Shown here: in pieces, positions 36,204 to 45,507 of the stretch
How the letters are laid out: each line of letters starts with the position of its first letter
Numbering within the stretch: position 1 is the first letter of the stretch
Source: Syntrophus gentianae
GTDB lineage: Bacteria > Desulfobacterota > Syntrophia > Syntrophales > Syntrophaceae
Length of the DNA stretch: 64,000 nt
Assembly (NCBI RefSeq): GCF_900109885.1
Contig: NZ_FOBS01000019.1
Location: 1-64,000 of the forward strand
Direction of reading: 5' to 3'
Position numbers and translations under genes: made by a program
The notes under the pieces: model-generated
The model's database searches: none
What the model saw: only the letters and a program-made list of their open reading frames with translations
What the model was told of the DNA's origin: nothing

Positions 36204-36780
36204 AATCCTTTTACAGATTGATGGGAAAGAGGTCAAGGCTCAGGAAGGGATGACCATTCTAGAGGCAGCCCGGAGTGCGGGGATTTTTATTCCGACCCTG
36301 TGCTACCACGAGGAACTGGAACCCTTTGGCGGCTGCCGGCTCTGCATCGTGGAACTGGAGAGCCGCGGTTCGACGAGGCTCGTTGTTTCCTGTGTTTACC
36401 TGGCGGAGAAAAACCTGGTCGTTCGGACGCGTTCCGAGAAGATCGATCGAATCCGCAAGATGATCCTGGAACTCCTGCTGGCTCACGCACCGGATTCCTT
36501 TGTTCTGGAGGATCTGGCGAAGGAGTATGGGGCGGATCGGAACCGCTTCGGCAAGGAGCCTTCCTTCTGCATCCATTGCGGTCTCTGTGTTCGGTACTGT
36601 GCCGAGGTCGCGAAAAAGAGCGCCATCGGCTTCGTGGACCGGGGGATCCACAAGGAGATCAGTTTCATCCCGGAAATTGCCGCCAGGGAATGCATGTCCT
36701 GCAGGAAGTGCTTCCCGCTCTGTCCCACCGAGGCCCTGCAGGCAGCGTATGTTTTGACCATGGGGCTGACGGCGCCCTGA
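36196..36780 (+). CDS. bamI: BamI, NuoG/HydA-like iron-sulfur subunit
   Basis: The 194-residue protein corresponds to the N-terminal ferredoxin part of NuoG. A plant-type [2Fe-2S] motif (FIPTLCYHEELEPFGGCRLC) is followed by SFCIHCGLCVRYC and CMSCRKCFPLCP for [4Fe-4S] clusters. It lacks a molybdopterin or hydrogenase domain. Start ATG 36196 overlaps the end of bamH. It closes the set of soluble electron-transfer proteins. Confidence 0.9.
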   Translation: MSEILLQIDGKEVKAQEGMTILEAARSAGIFIPTLCYHEELEPFGGCRLCIVELESRGSTRLVVSCVYLAEKNLVVRTRSEKIDRIRKMILELLLAHAPDSFVLEDLAKEYGADRNRFGKEPSFCIHCGLCVRYCAEVAKKSAIGFVDRGIHKEISFIPEIAARECMSCRKCFPLCPTEALQAAYVLTMGLTAP

Positions 36781-36857
36781 CCTTCTTTCGCCTGCCGGCG
36801 CAGAGAGGAATGACGTAACACTCTAATTCAGTAACAAATAGAGGAGGAGTAAACCGG

Positions 36858-38429
36858 ATGTTAAGAATGCAAGCAATCCCGGAGGAGTTTAACATCGTAA
36901 GCTACCTGCTGGACAGGCACCTTGAGGAGGGACGAGGCAACAATATCTGTATCTATTATGAGGACGAGAAGATCACCTACGCCCAGGTTGCGGAACAGTC
37001 CTGCCGGATCGGCAACGCACTGCTCTCTCTGGGCTTGGAGATGGAGAACCGGGTCGCCCTCAGCATGGCGGACCGGCCGGAATTTTTCTGCAGTATCCTG
37101 GGTACCATGAAGGCCGGCATCGTCCCGGTCTTGCTGAGCACCATGGCCATTCCCAAGGATTACCTCTATTACCTCAATGACAGCCGTGCCAAAGCCATGA
37201 TTGTCGACGAGACCGTGCTGTCGAAAGTTCTGGAAGTAAAAAATGAACTCAAGTATCTGAAACACCTCATTGTTGTGGGAACTCCGGCGGCAGCCGGCCA
37301 GTTGAGTTACGACGAGATCACGAAGGCAGCCTCTCCAAAGCTGGAGACGGTTCTGGTCAACAAAAACGATCAGGCATTCTGGCAATACAGCTCCGGGACG
37401 ACCGGGCAGCCCAAAGGCGTGATCCATCTCCATAAAGACCTGATGTATGCGACCGCTCATTGCGATGACGTGGTGAAAGCCGGTGTAGATGACATTTCCT
37501 TCGGCCTGTCCAAGCTGTATTTCTCCTATGGCCGCAACAACAACTTCGACACCGTCCTCCTGAGTGGTGGAGCAGTTGTTCTCTTCCCAGGGATGCCCAA
37601 ACCGGAGTCCCTGTTCGAGGTCATCAAAAAATACAAGCCCACGATCTATTACGGCGTGCCCAGCTCCTACATGGCCATGATTGCCCTGATCGACAAGGGA
37701 TACGAGTATGACCTCACCTCCCTCAAGGCCTGTGTATCCGCCGGTGAAGCCCTGCCCAGGGTGACCTTCGATCGTTGGCGGGAATTGACCGGCATATCCA
37801 TTCTGGATGGTCTGGGCTCCACCGACGTCGGCTTCATCTACCTGTCCTGCACCCCCGAAAACCTGAAGTTCGGGACCTTGGGCCATGTCCTGGCCAATGT
37901 GGAAGGCAAGCTCTGTGACGAGGACGGCAACGAAGTTCCCCAGGGCGAACAGGGAGAAATGTGGATCAAGAGCGGCTGCACGGCGGACCGTTACTGGAAC
38001 AAACCGGAGAAGAACAAGGCCGCCTTCATCGGCGAGTGGTTCAAAACGGGCGACAAGTTCTATATCGATGAGGAAGGATACGTTGTGGGGGCCGGCCGCG
38101 CCGATGACATGCTGAAGCCCGGTGGAATCTGGGTCTCCCCCGTCGAGGTGGAAAATGCGATTCTCGGCCATCCCGCTGTTGCGGAAGCCGGTGTGATCGG
38201 CGCCGCGGACAAGGATGAGCTGGAAAAACCCATGGCCTACGTCGTCCTCAAGGAAGGATATGAGGCATCTCCGGAGCTCACTAAAGAGATCCAGGATCTG
38301 GTCCGCGGCAAACTCGCCCACTACAAGGCCCCTCGCTGGATCCATTACGCCAAGGAACTGCCCCGGACGGCAACCGGCAAAGTCCAACGCTACAAACTTC
38401 GCCAACAGGTGAAAGAAACAGGATTGTAG
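36858..38429 (+). CDS. bamY: benzoate-CoA ligase (AMP-forming)
   Basis: The 523-residue ANL enzyme resembles benzoate-CoA ligases. It has QYSSGTTGQPKGVIHLHKD (adenylate loop), SAGEALPRVTFDRW, GLGSTDVGFI, KTGDKFYIDEEGYVVGAGRA, and PRTATGKVQRYKLRQ with the catalytic lysine. It converts benzoate or a close analogue, ATP and CoA to the aryl-CoA, AMP and pyrophosphate, the entry step for the Bam complex. It follows bamI by 77 bases with GAGGAGGAG before the ATG. Benzoate specificity is inferred from context. Confidence 0.85.
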   Translation: MLRMQAIPEEFNIVSYLLDRHLEEGRGNNICIYYEDEKITYAQVAEQSCRIGNALLSLGLEMENRVALSMADRPEFFCSILGTMKAGIVPVLLSTMAIPKDYLYYLNDSRAKAMIVDETVLSKVLEVKNELKYLKHLIVVGTPAAAGQLSYDEITKAASPKLETVLVNKNDQAFWQYSSGTTGQPKGVIHLHKDLMYATAHCDDVVKAGVDDISFGLSKLYFSYGRNNNFDTVLLSGGAVVLFPGMPKPESLFEVIKKYKPTIYYGVPSSYMAMIALIDKGYEYDLTSLKACVSAGEALPRVTFDRWRELTGISILDGLGSTDVGFIYLSCTPENLKFGTLGHVLANVEGKLCDEDGNEVPQGEQGEMWIKSGCTADRYWNKPEKNKAAFIGEWFKTGDKFYIDEEGYVVGAGRADDMLKPGGIWVSPVEVENAILGHPAVAEAGVIGAADKDELEKPMAYVVLKEGYEASPELTKEIQDLVRGKLAHYKAPRWIHYAKELPRTATGKVQRYKLRQQVKETGL

Positions 38430-38459
38430 GATTATAGAAGATCAATAAACATGTTTAGA

Positions 38460-38519
38460 TAAAATGGAGTTTCGAGTTTTCCCTGTTGTTGCAGCGCATA
38501 AACTCTAAACTCCATTTTA
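38460..38519 (+). terminator. bam operon terminator
   Basis: TAAAATGGAGTTT (38460-38472) pairs with AAACTCCATTTTA (38507-38519). An inner GAGTTT/AAACTC stem extends it past one mismatch. It ends the long bamB1-to-bamY gene run. Confidence 0.75.
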
Positions 38520-38587
38520 TTGGTTCACCCGGACAAACCAATAAGATGCGGATTTCGGCTCAGTTTTCCTCTTAGAGGTGCTTCAAC

Positions 38588-39181
38588 ATGCTAAATAAAA
38601 AAGTTTTGCGAAAACAGCAGATTCTCCAGGCGGCTCTGGAAGTCTTTGGCAACAGCGGTTTTCAAACTGCCGGCATCTCGGATATCGCCCGGAAGGCAAA
38701 AATAGCCGAAGGGACGCTATATTTCTACTTCAAGAACAAGGAAGATCTTTTCTTCTCCATTCCAGCGCAAAGGATCGCAGAATTCTGCGAGGGGCTGGAG
38801 CTCCATTTACAGGGAATGAATGAAGCTCCAGGGAAACTGCGAAAAATAATCTGGTTCTATCTCTATTTTTTCAAAACAAATCCGGTCTATGCACGGATTC
38901 TGATGCTGGAGATGAGCGTTAGCAAGCGTTTTTCAAAGGCCATAACCTTTGACCGGGTCAAAGCGTTTACGGACCTCGTTCTGGGAATCATCAAGGAGGG
39001 TCAGGAGGAGGGCTTTATCAGAAAGGACAGGGATGCATGTCTCGTAAGGGATATATTGCTGGCCGTGCTGGAGTACAGAGTCGCCCGCTGGCTGCTCAAT
39101 GAGGAAAGTTGTGACCTTCTGGAAAATTACAGTGAGATATGTGACTTCATTTTCGACGGGATAAAATCAAAACTGACCTGA
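38588..39181 (+). CDS. TetR family regulator (copy 1)
   Basis: The 197-residue protein has the N-terminal TetR helix-turn-helix (ILQAALEVFGNSGF, ISDIARKAKIAEGTLYFYFKNKEDLF). The C-terminal ligand domain is largely alpha-helical and of the AcrR/FadR-like length. The copy at 40991 is closely related, and the two flank a transporter gene. Their similarity suggests a tandem duplication with a possible shared or divided regulon. Ligand unknown. Confidence 0.9.
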   Translation: MLNKKVLRKQQILQAALEVFGNSGFQTAGISDIARKAKIAEGTLYFYFKNKEDLFFSIPAQRIAEFCEGLELHLQGMNEAPGKLRKIIWFYLYFFKTNPVYARILMLEMSVSKRFSKAITFDRVKAFTDLVLGIIKEGQEEGFIRKDRDACLVRDILLAVLEYRVARWLLNEESCDLLENYSEICDFIFDGIKSKLT

Positions 39182-39220
39182 TGAGATTACTGTTGTTTCT
39201 TCAAAGAAGGAGGGTCGTGC

Positions 39221-40771
39221 ATGTTGCAAGATCGTAGGATGTTAGGACTTATATTAATTGCAGTTCTTGGCATTTTGATCGCGATGGCGCAGCCATTTGC
39301 ACCTGGGTTATCGCCCCTGGGACATTATGTCATGGGTACTGTTCTGTTTGGCTTGGGGATGTGGATCTTCCGTCCCGGCATGTTGCCTTTTATGTCGGGG
39401 GTTTCCTTCATCCTTGGCGTTACTCTGGCACTCTTTTTTGCTTTTAAAGCCGGGCTGGTCTTTCCGGGTAAAGTACCCTTTAAGTCACCGCAGCAAATTT
39501 ATGGGGTCGTCATGGGCGGGTTTACGTCGTCTGCCGTCTGGACCTTGATCCCCGCACTGTTTTTCGGTTTTGTTCTCCAGAAAACGGGGTTGGGCAAACG
39601 CATCGCCTATCTGGTATTGAAAACCTTCCCGGCGAGTTGGCTGGGTTTGGCAATCAGCTGGCTTGTAATCGGCGTTGCCCTTTCCGCCTTGTCGCCTTCC
39701 AGCACCGTCCGGGTGGCCATCGTCGTTCCCATTGCCATCGGGATTGTGGAAGCCTGTAAACTGGAGTTCCGCTCCAGGGGGTCGGCCTATGTCTGTCTTT
39801 TGGCCTGGGGGATGGCCGTCATTCCCGGAACGGGATGGTTGACCGGTTCTCTGTCGGGACCGATCATGCAGGGATTCTTTCCTCCGGAAATCAAAGCCAT
39901 GTGCAATTTCGACGACTGGTTCCGTATCCTGGCCCTGCCCTGGTTTGTGATTACGATTGTGTATGTTGCTTTGTCCTATCTCATTGCCAAGCCGAAAGAA
40001 GCCATCGGCTTTTCGTCCGACCTGTTCCAGGAGGAATACAAAAAACTGGGACCGATGTCGAAGGATGAGCTCATTACGATGATTGTCATCATTCTCTCGC
40101 TGGTTATGTTTTCCACGGAAAAGATGCATGGGATTCCCATCCCGGCAACAGCCCTGGGTGCCCTGTTCCTTCTTATCCTGTTCCGTATCATTACCGCCCC
40201 GGAGATCCCCCCCGGGATAAACTGGGACGTGGTCTGCTTCTTCGGTATTGCAGTCGCATTACCCTCCATCTTCGCGGTTTCCGGTATCTCCGAATGGTTA
40301 GGTCCCCTGATCAAGGGACCGATCATGTCCGTAGCGGGCGCGCCCCTGCTGTTCATGCTGATCATCACTGCGGGGCTTTTGCTTATTCGGTTCGTGGACG
40401 TCCCCTGGGGCTTCACGACCTGTGCATTGACCATCATGCTGCTGATCCCGCTCCTCAAGGATTTCGGCTATCATCCCCTGGTTGTGACCATGGCGTACCT
40501 GATCGCCATCAACTTCTTCCTGCTGAGTTACCAGCAACCCTGGATTCCCATGGCTGAAGGGATGATTCAAGGACGAGGATGGGCGCCGGCTCATGTGGCC
40601 GAGTTTGGTCTGATCTACGTTGCTTCGGCCTTCATTTCCTTACTGGTGTCTGTGCCCTATTGGAAGATGATCGGCGTTATCCGTTACTTAATAAATCATA
40701 AAAGCAAAATCATCGGCCCCGGATATGGACAGAATCTTGTTTATGTCCGGTGCTTATTTCTTCTTGATTGA
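39221..40771 (+). CDS. DASS/SLC13-type anion:cation symporter
   Basis: The 516-residue integral membrane protein has about twelve hydrophobic segments. The SSxxNTP-like family signature appears degenerate (LSALSPSSTVRVAIVVPIAIG). Further segments are WDVVCFFGIAVALPSIFAVSG and YLIAINFFLLSYQQPW. DASS carriers import dicarboxylates, sulfate or related anions with sodium or protons. Its position after the benzoate-CoA ligase suggests uptake of aromatic or other organic acids, which is inference. AAGGAGGGT precedes the ATG; the last 20 residues look non-helical. Confidence 0.75.
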   Translation: MLQDRRMLGLILIAVLGILIAMAQPFAPGLSPLGHYVMGTVLFGLGMWIFRPGMLPFMSGVSFILGVTLALFFAFKAGLVFPGKVPFKSPQQIYGVVMGGFTSSAVWTLIPALFFGFVLQKTGLGKRIAYLVLKTFPASWLGLAISWLVIGVALSALSPSSTVRVAIVVPIAIGIVEACKLEFRSRGSAYVCLLAWGMAVIPGTGWLTGSLSGPIMQGFFPPEIKAMCNFDDWFRILALPWFVITIVYVALSYLIAKPKEAIGFSSDLFQEEYKKLGPMSKDELITMIVIILSLVMFSTEKMHGIPIPATALGALFLLILFRIITAPEIPPGINWDVVCFFGIAVALPSIFAVSGISEWLGPLIKGPIMSVAGAPLLFMLIITAGLLLIRFVDVPWGFTTCALTIMLLIPLLKDFGYHPLVVTMAYLIAINFFLLSYQQPWIPMAEGMIQGRGWAPAHVAEFGLIYVASAFISLLVSVPYWKMIGVIRYLINHKSKIIGPGYGQNLVYVRCLFLLD

Positions 40772-40990
40772 GTTTGGAGATTGAGTACCAAAGAATTCCA
40801 CAACACGGGCAATTCTCACTTTCAATAAATAATCCGTGATCTCGGGATGTAATCGACGGTGCGGACCAGACTTCCAATTCAAGCGCTCGGAGCGGGAAGG
40901 GACATTTTCGAATATTACGGAGGGAAAATCGTTCTTCAACGAGACATATTAAACCATTAATAGACCATAACGTATCAGAGGCGCTTTAAA

Positions 40991-41593
40991 TTGGCAAAGA
41001 TTAACAGGAAAGATTTACGAAGAAAACAAATCATTGAAGCAGCGATTGACGTCTTCGGCAATGGCAATTTCCATGAAGCCAGTATTACTGAGATCGCCCG
41101 GAAGGCAAACATATCCGAAGGGACGATATATTTCTACTTCAAGAACAAGGAAGACCTTTTCTTTGCAATTCCGGCACAAAAGATAGAAGAATTCTGTGAG
41201 GAGCTTGAGTTCCAACTTGAAGGCATTCAAGATGCTTTCAATAAACTCAAAAAATATACCTGGTTCTATCTCTTTCATTTCAAAACAAATCCGGCTTACG
41301 CCCGAAGCTTGATGCTTGAGATGCATGTAAACAAGAATTTCTACAACTCAAAAACCTCTGTCCAATCGAAAAGAGCCACCGACAAAGCTCTCGAAATCAT
41401 TCGGCAGGGTCAGGAGGAAGGCCTCTTTAGAAAAGACATAGATGAAGAAGTCATCCAGGCACTGTTGCTGGGCATGCTGGAATATAGGGTCACCAAATGG
41501 GTGCTCAAGGACCAAGCGTATGATCTCCTGGAAAATTATGGTGACATATGTGAAGTGATCTTTAATGGAATCAAGTCATCTGAGAATATATAA
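40991..41593 (+). CDS. TetR family regulator (copy 2)
   Basis: The 200-residue protein is paralogous to copy 1: FGNGNFHEASITEIARKANI corresponds to FGNSGFQTAGISDIARKAKI, and YFYFKNKEDLFFAIPAQKIEEFCEELE is nearly shared. The start is TTG at 40991 with GAGG at 8-base spacing, which is unusual, and no ATG is available nearby. It likely binds an acyl- or aryl-CoA and may control the transporter or the second bam cassette. Confidence 0.87.
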   Translation: MAKINRKDLRRKQIIEAAIDVFGNGNFHEASITEIARKANISEGTIYFYFKNKEDLFFAIPAQKIEEFCEELEFQLEGIQDAFNKLKKYTWFYLFHFKTNPAYARSLMLEMHVNKNFYNSKTSVQSKRATDKALEIIRQGQEEGLFRKDIDEEVIQALLLGMLEYRVTKWVLKDQAYDLLENYGDICEVIFNGIKSSENI

Positions 41594-41609
41594 TTATTTG
41601 CCTTGAAAA

Positions 41610-41645
41610 GATCACACAATGGGTGGGAGTTAATGATGGCTAAAC
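41610..41645 (+). repeat. direct repeat, left copy flanking the second bam cassette
   Basis: The segment beginning GATCACACAATGGGTGGGAG is repeated with about eight mismatches at 45668-45703. The two copies bracket the iclR2-bamB3-bamC2 cassette. No reading frame is evident. Confidence 0.5.
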
Positions 41646-41754
41646 ATAACTTATATATCCCATCCAGCTTTTCCCGCCGACTGGCACCCTCCTCTCATCC
41701 AAGATTTTTCCTATTCCAGTAAACCATCCTTAATTGATTCTTTTAAGATACTGC

Positions 41755-41827
41755 TTGACAGCTTATGTCTTTATTGATACAAGTCATTCTGTTCCATAAA
41801 GAAAACGCTTGTTCTGCATATAAAACA
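41755..41827 (+). promoter_or_regulatory. promoter and operator of iclR2
   Basis: TTGACA (41755-41760) is followed 16-17 bases later by ATACAA/TACAAG. The inverted repeat TGTTCT-N6-AAAACA (41810-41827) lies 14 bases before the ATG, with GAGGAG between. It matches the iclR1 operator at 15 of 18 positions or better. Confidence 0.6.
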
Positions 41828-41841
41828 ATAGAGGAGTTCTT

Positions 41842-42603
41842 ATGCCCCCCGCCTATAAAAGCGTACCGGCTATAGAAAAATGCTTCACCATTCTGAATCT
41901 TTTTTCAAAAACCGATAAATACCTTGGAATCAGTGAGATTTCCAAACAACTGACGCTGAACAAAAGTACCGTATTCAATATCATCTATACCCTTGTCGAC
42001 CTGAAGGTACTCGATGACCTGGGTGATGGCAAATTCGGCTTCGGGCCCCACTTCTTCATTCTGGGCAGTACATCCGGCAAACGCTCCAGGTTGCTCCAGG
42101 TCGTCCATCCTTACCTGGAAAGAATCAATAAAGAGACAAGACTTCCGGCATTCCTTGGAATACGGTCCCATTTACAAACGGTGCTGATCGACAAGGCGGA
42201 TTGGGCCCACGGGATTACCCTGTCTTCAGCAATTGGCATGCAGATGCCTGTTCTCGGAGGGGTGGGAATCAAGGCCATGCTGTCTCTGCTTCACCAGGAC
42301 GAAGTGGAGAAACTCATTGGAAGCACCACTCTGGAGAGATTCACCGACCATTCAATCACGGATAAAGGCAAATACATCGAGGTGATCGACAAGGTCCGTA
42401 GAGAAGGGATCGCCTTCGACAGGGAGGAGTATGTAGAGGGGATGTTGGCTGCGGGAGTGCCCATCAAACCACATAACCGTCAAATCCAGGCTGCCGTCTG
42501 GATCGTGGGACTGCAGCATCAGTTACCAGAAGAATCGTTGTTGAAGGAAGGGGAACTGCTCAAGGGGATAGCCCAGGAAATCAATCAAAGGTTGGGATGG
42601 TAG
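41842..42603 (+). CDS. IclR family transcriptional regulator (iclR2)
   Basis: The 253-residue protein is a close paralog of iclR1. The helix-turn-helix (LGISEISKQLTLNKSTVFNI) and the effector domain (GITLSSAIGMQMPVLGGVG, AFDREEYVEGMLAAGVPI) match throughout. It precedes bamB3 and bamC2 as iclR1 precedes bamB1-bamC1. I infer control of that cassette and possible cross-regulation through the shared operator. Confidence 0.9.
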   Translation: MPPAYKSVPAIEKCFTILNLFSKTDKYLGISEISKQLTLNKSTVFNIIYTLVDLKVLDDLGDGKFGFGPHFFILGSTSGKRSRLLQVVHPYLERINKETRLPAFLGIRSHLQTVLIDKADWAHGITLSSAIGMQMPVLGGVGIKAMLSLLHQDEVEKLIGSTTLERFTDHSITDKGKYIEVIDKVRREGIAFDREEYVEGMLAAGVPIKPHNRQIQAAVWIVGLQHQLPEESLLKEGELLKGIAQEINQRLGW

Positions 42604-42762
42604 GGCCGGTGCATTTCCGGCAAGCTCTTGAGTTCCTGAGGAAAGAGTGAAATTCACCGGAATTTCGCTGCCTCGGTGGGGCATCAATTTTTTTGACCAC
42701 CTCAACTTGCAATAATTTGTTTACAACCCATGTGAACAACCAATACGTGGAGGAAAGAAGAT

Positions 42763-44823
42763 ATGCGATACGGAGAGGCAGGGTATAACTTAGAAATTGA
42801 CTTGGCAACCGGGAACATTGAACGGGTGGGAACAGACCCAAAGACGGCCGAAACCTGGCTCGGGGGCCTAGGGACCTGCATCAAGATTCTTTGGGACAGG
42901 ACAACCGCTGAAACCAAAGCATTTGATCCGGAAAATCCCCTGATATTCAGCAATGGTCTGCTGGCCGGCACACCGGCTCTCAGTTCGAATCGCACCCTGG
43001 TGTGCTGCATTTCCCCGCTGACGAACCTGTTGAGCTATCCCATGGGGGGAGGATTCTTCGGTCCGGAACTGAAGTATGCCGGCTATGACAAGTTGATCTT
43101 AACCAACAAGTCGGACAAGTGGGTGTATATCTACATCAACAATGACAAGGTGGAAATACGGGATGCCGAGCATCTGCTGGGCAAGGGCGCCCTGGAGGTT
43201 CAGCAGATTCTCAAGGATGAGGTGAACGATCAGAGGGCCCAGGTCGCCGCCATCGGTCCCGCCGGGGAACACAAATCGCTCCTTGCTACCGTCGAGATGG
43301 ACAAGGGAAGTGCCAGCCGGCTCGGATCGGGCGCCGTCATGGGCGACAAGAAGGTAAAAGCCGTCTTGGTTCGGGGCACCAAGGATGTCAATATTGCCGA
43401 CGGACCCGCCTTTATCGAGGCATTGCGGGACTTGCGGGCCTTTGTCGAGCACCGTAACGCCAATCCCCTCTCGACAAAATTTTTCATGGATATTCACACC
43501 GGTGTCGGCTCGCCTCAGGCGATGAAACACGTCAATGAAAAGTGGCATACCGAAGGCTTCGCCTGGGGAAATGCCCGCTTCCGAAGAAAGAATTTCTGGA
43601 GCGATGCGCTCGAGGCCGAGTGGACAAAGATCCAGTACGGCGCGATCAAGCGGTTCATCAGCTGTTTCAACTGCCCACAGCAATGCGGGGCATTGATCTG
43701 GCACGAGGATGATCCCCCTTACATGGCAAAATGTTTCTCAAAACTGTCCTATCTCTTTGCCGCCGTCGTAGACGACCAGAATTTCAGCTGGCAAATCTGT
43801 TCCCGTGCCTTTCAGTACGGTGTGGACTCCTTCTCCACCCCACAGTGTCTTGCCTTCGCCGTGGAACTGCGCAGGGACGGAATTTTGACCGAGGAGGATT
43901 TTGCGGGAACGGACGCCTATCCTCCCTGTCCGCCGGAAGAGGACCACGCCGGGGTCTTCCTCTGGATCCTCGACCGGATTGGCCGGTGGGAGGGAATCGG
44001 TCAGATCATCGGTTTGGGAACCAAGCAGGCAGCCGAAAAGATCGGCAAGGGCGCCATGGAATATGCGCACAACCTCATCAAGGGCGAGGAGCAGATGTGC
44101 GTCAAGCTGGGCATGCTGGATCCCCTGTACTTCCTCATGTTCTCCACCAACGAAAAGCAGAGCATCACCCAGATCGAGGGCAACTGGCCGCAGGAGGCCT
44201 TCCATGATTATCAGGATCGACTGGACTGGATTGCGGACTGGCCCCATGTTCCCGATGAACGGTTCAAGCAGTATCTGCTCGATTGGGACCCCAAGGGAGG
44301 AAAGAATGCGGCCCCCTATTACCCGACCCCGCCGATTGCCTCGGACATCGTGGACTGGATGGAGGAGACGCACAACTACGACGATTCACTGGGCCTCTGA
44401 TGTGGAATGGGAGGCTTCTGTATGAAGCCTGCATACCATGTGAAAAATTACTACAAGTTTGTGAATGCGGCAACAGGACTGGATCTGGATCAATATTCCC
44501 TCCGGAAGATCATTCACCGGAGTCGTAATCTGCACCGGGCCTTCAACCTTCGAAGAGGCATGACCCGGGCCGACGACAAACCACCGGAAGATCATTGGAA
44601 GTATCGCTTCCCCGAGATCGAGGAAGAACTCCTGACGACCTATTACGATTTCAAGGGGTGGAATTATGACGGAGTTCCCACCCGCGTTCGCCTGGAAGAA
44701 CTGGATCTGGGGTATGTTACGGACGAACTGGAAGGGCTGGGGATCTTGAAGAAAGTGGCTCCCCCGACCGCGAAGGAGCTTGAAGCGTATCAGAAAGATC
44801 GCAAGTGGAAATGGGGATATTAA
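42763..44823 (+). CDS. bamB: BamB-type tungsten oxidoreductase with selenocysteine at codon 546 (BamB3)
   Basis: Read through the UGA at 44398-44400 this gene encodes 686 residues, the normal length for BamB. The UGA aligns exactly with the fourth cluster cysteine: DDSLGL-Sec here, DDAVGMC and DDAIGTC in the paralogs. The 141 codons after it are clearly conserved (RNLHRAFNLRRGMTRADDKPPEDHW). CFNCPQQC, MAKCFSKL, EGFAWGN and DSFSTPQ are all present. Sec is followed by Cys, then FCM. It starts at ATG 42763 after GGAGGAAAG. It may be a class II aryl-CoA reductase with altered cluster chemistry; substrate unknown. Confidence 0.93.
44412..44430 (+). promoter_or_regulatory. SECIS hairpin of bamB3
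   Basis: AGGCTTC (44412-44418) pairs perfectly with GAAGCCT (44424-44430) around the loop UGUAU. The stem starts 11 bases after the UGA and the loop G-U lies 20-21 bases after it, the same geometry I recall for E. coli fdhF. Confidence 0.8.
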
Positions 44824-44900
44824 TAAGTTAGAGATCAGCTCACCTTCATTCAGGCTGAGATTTTGTTTCCGAATACATGGAAAAGAGAGGTTATTGGAAA

Positions 44901-45440
44901 ATGGCCAAAGTTAAGAAGATCGTAAAGAAAATTACCGTTGACGCGGATCTGTGCAACGGCTGCCGGTCATGCGAAGTCATGTGTTCCGCCGCTCATTCCA
45001 CACCGCTATGGAGCACCTATAATCCGGCGAGGGCCCGTGTTCAGGTCATTCGTATCCCACTGAAGGACATCTACATGCCGGTATTTGCCGGGGAGTATAC
45101 CCCGGCGGAATGCGCAGGCAGAGTCAGCTATAACATTGACGACAAGGAATACGAAGAATGCGCCTTCTGCCGGGCAGTCTGCCCGTCCCGGGGAAGGTTT
45201 GTTGAACCCGATTCCGGTCTCCCGCTGGGATGCGATTTCTGCGAAAGTGTTGAGAATCAGAACGAGCCGGTCTGTGTGGATTGGTGCATCCGTGACGTTC
45301 TTAAATACGAGGAGCGGGAGGAGGAAGTGGAGGAACAACTGAAGATTAATGAGGTAGAGACAGGGTTGTCTGCCATGGCAGACAAATTCGGTTGGGACAA
45401 GATCCTGCGGACAGCTGTCCGGCTGACGCAGAAGGCCTGA
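44901..45440 (+). CDS. bamC: BamC-like iron-sulfur subunit (BamC2)
   Basis: The 179-residue protein is a paralog of BamC: CNGCRSCEVMC, CAFCRAVCPS, CDFCESV and CVDWC mirror the BamC1 cysteine motifs, and EPDSGLPLGC matches EPDSGLPIAC. I chose ATG 44901, after AGAGAGG, over the ATG at 44877. It follows bamB3 and would be its electron-transfer partner. No BamD-I copies follow, so this pair must share the first set, use ferredoxin or have partners elsewhere. Confidence 0.9.
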   Translation: MAKVKKIVKKITVDADLCNGCRSCEVMCSAAHSTPLWSTYNPARARVQVIRIPLKDIYMPVFAGEYTPAECAGRVSYNIDDKEYEECAFCRAVCPSRGRFVEPDSGLPLGCDFCESVENQNEPVCVDWCIRDVLKYEEREEEVEEQLKINEVETGLSAMADKFGWDKILRTAVRLTQKA

Positions 45441-45507
45441 TAGAGAGATGGTCGGAATAAATTAGACAGGTAAAAGGGATTTAAAATTGTGAAGCTTCCC
45501 GACACAG

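Noticed and set aside
34758-36236. 492-codon open frame antisense to bamH
   Set aside because: BamH has every NuoF motif; the antisense frame shows none.
36861-38405. 514-codon open frame antisense to the benzoate-CoA ligase gene
   Set aside because: It mirrors a well-supported ligase gene and its translation resembles no family; it is a composition shadow.
44398-44400. Nonsense mutation or sequencing error splitting bamB3
   Set aside because: The 141 codons after the UGA are conserved with both paralogs, the UGA falls on a functional cysteine column, a well-placed hairpin follows, and SelB is encoded.
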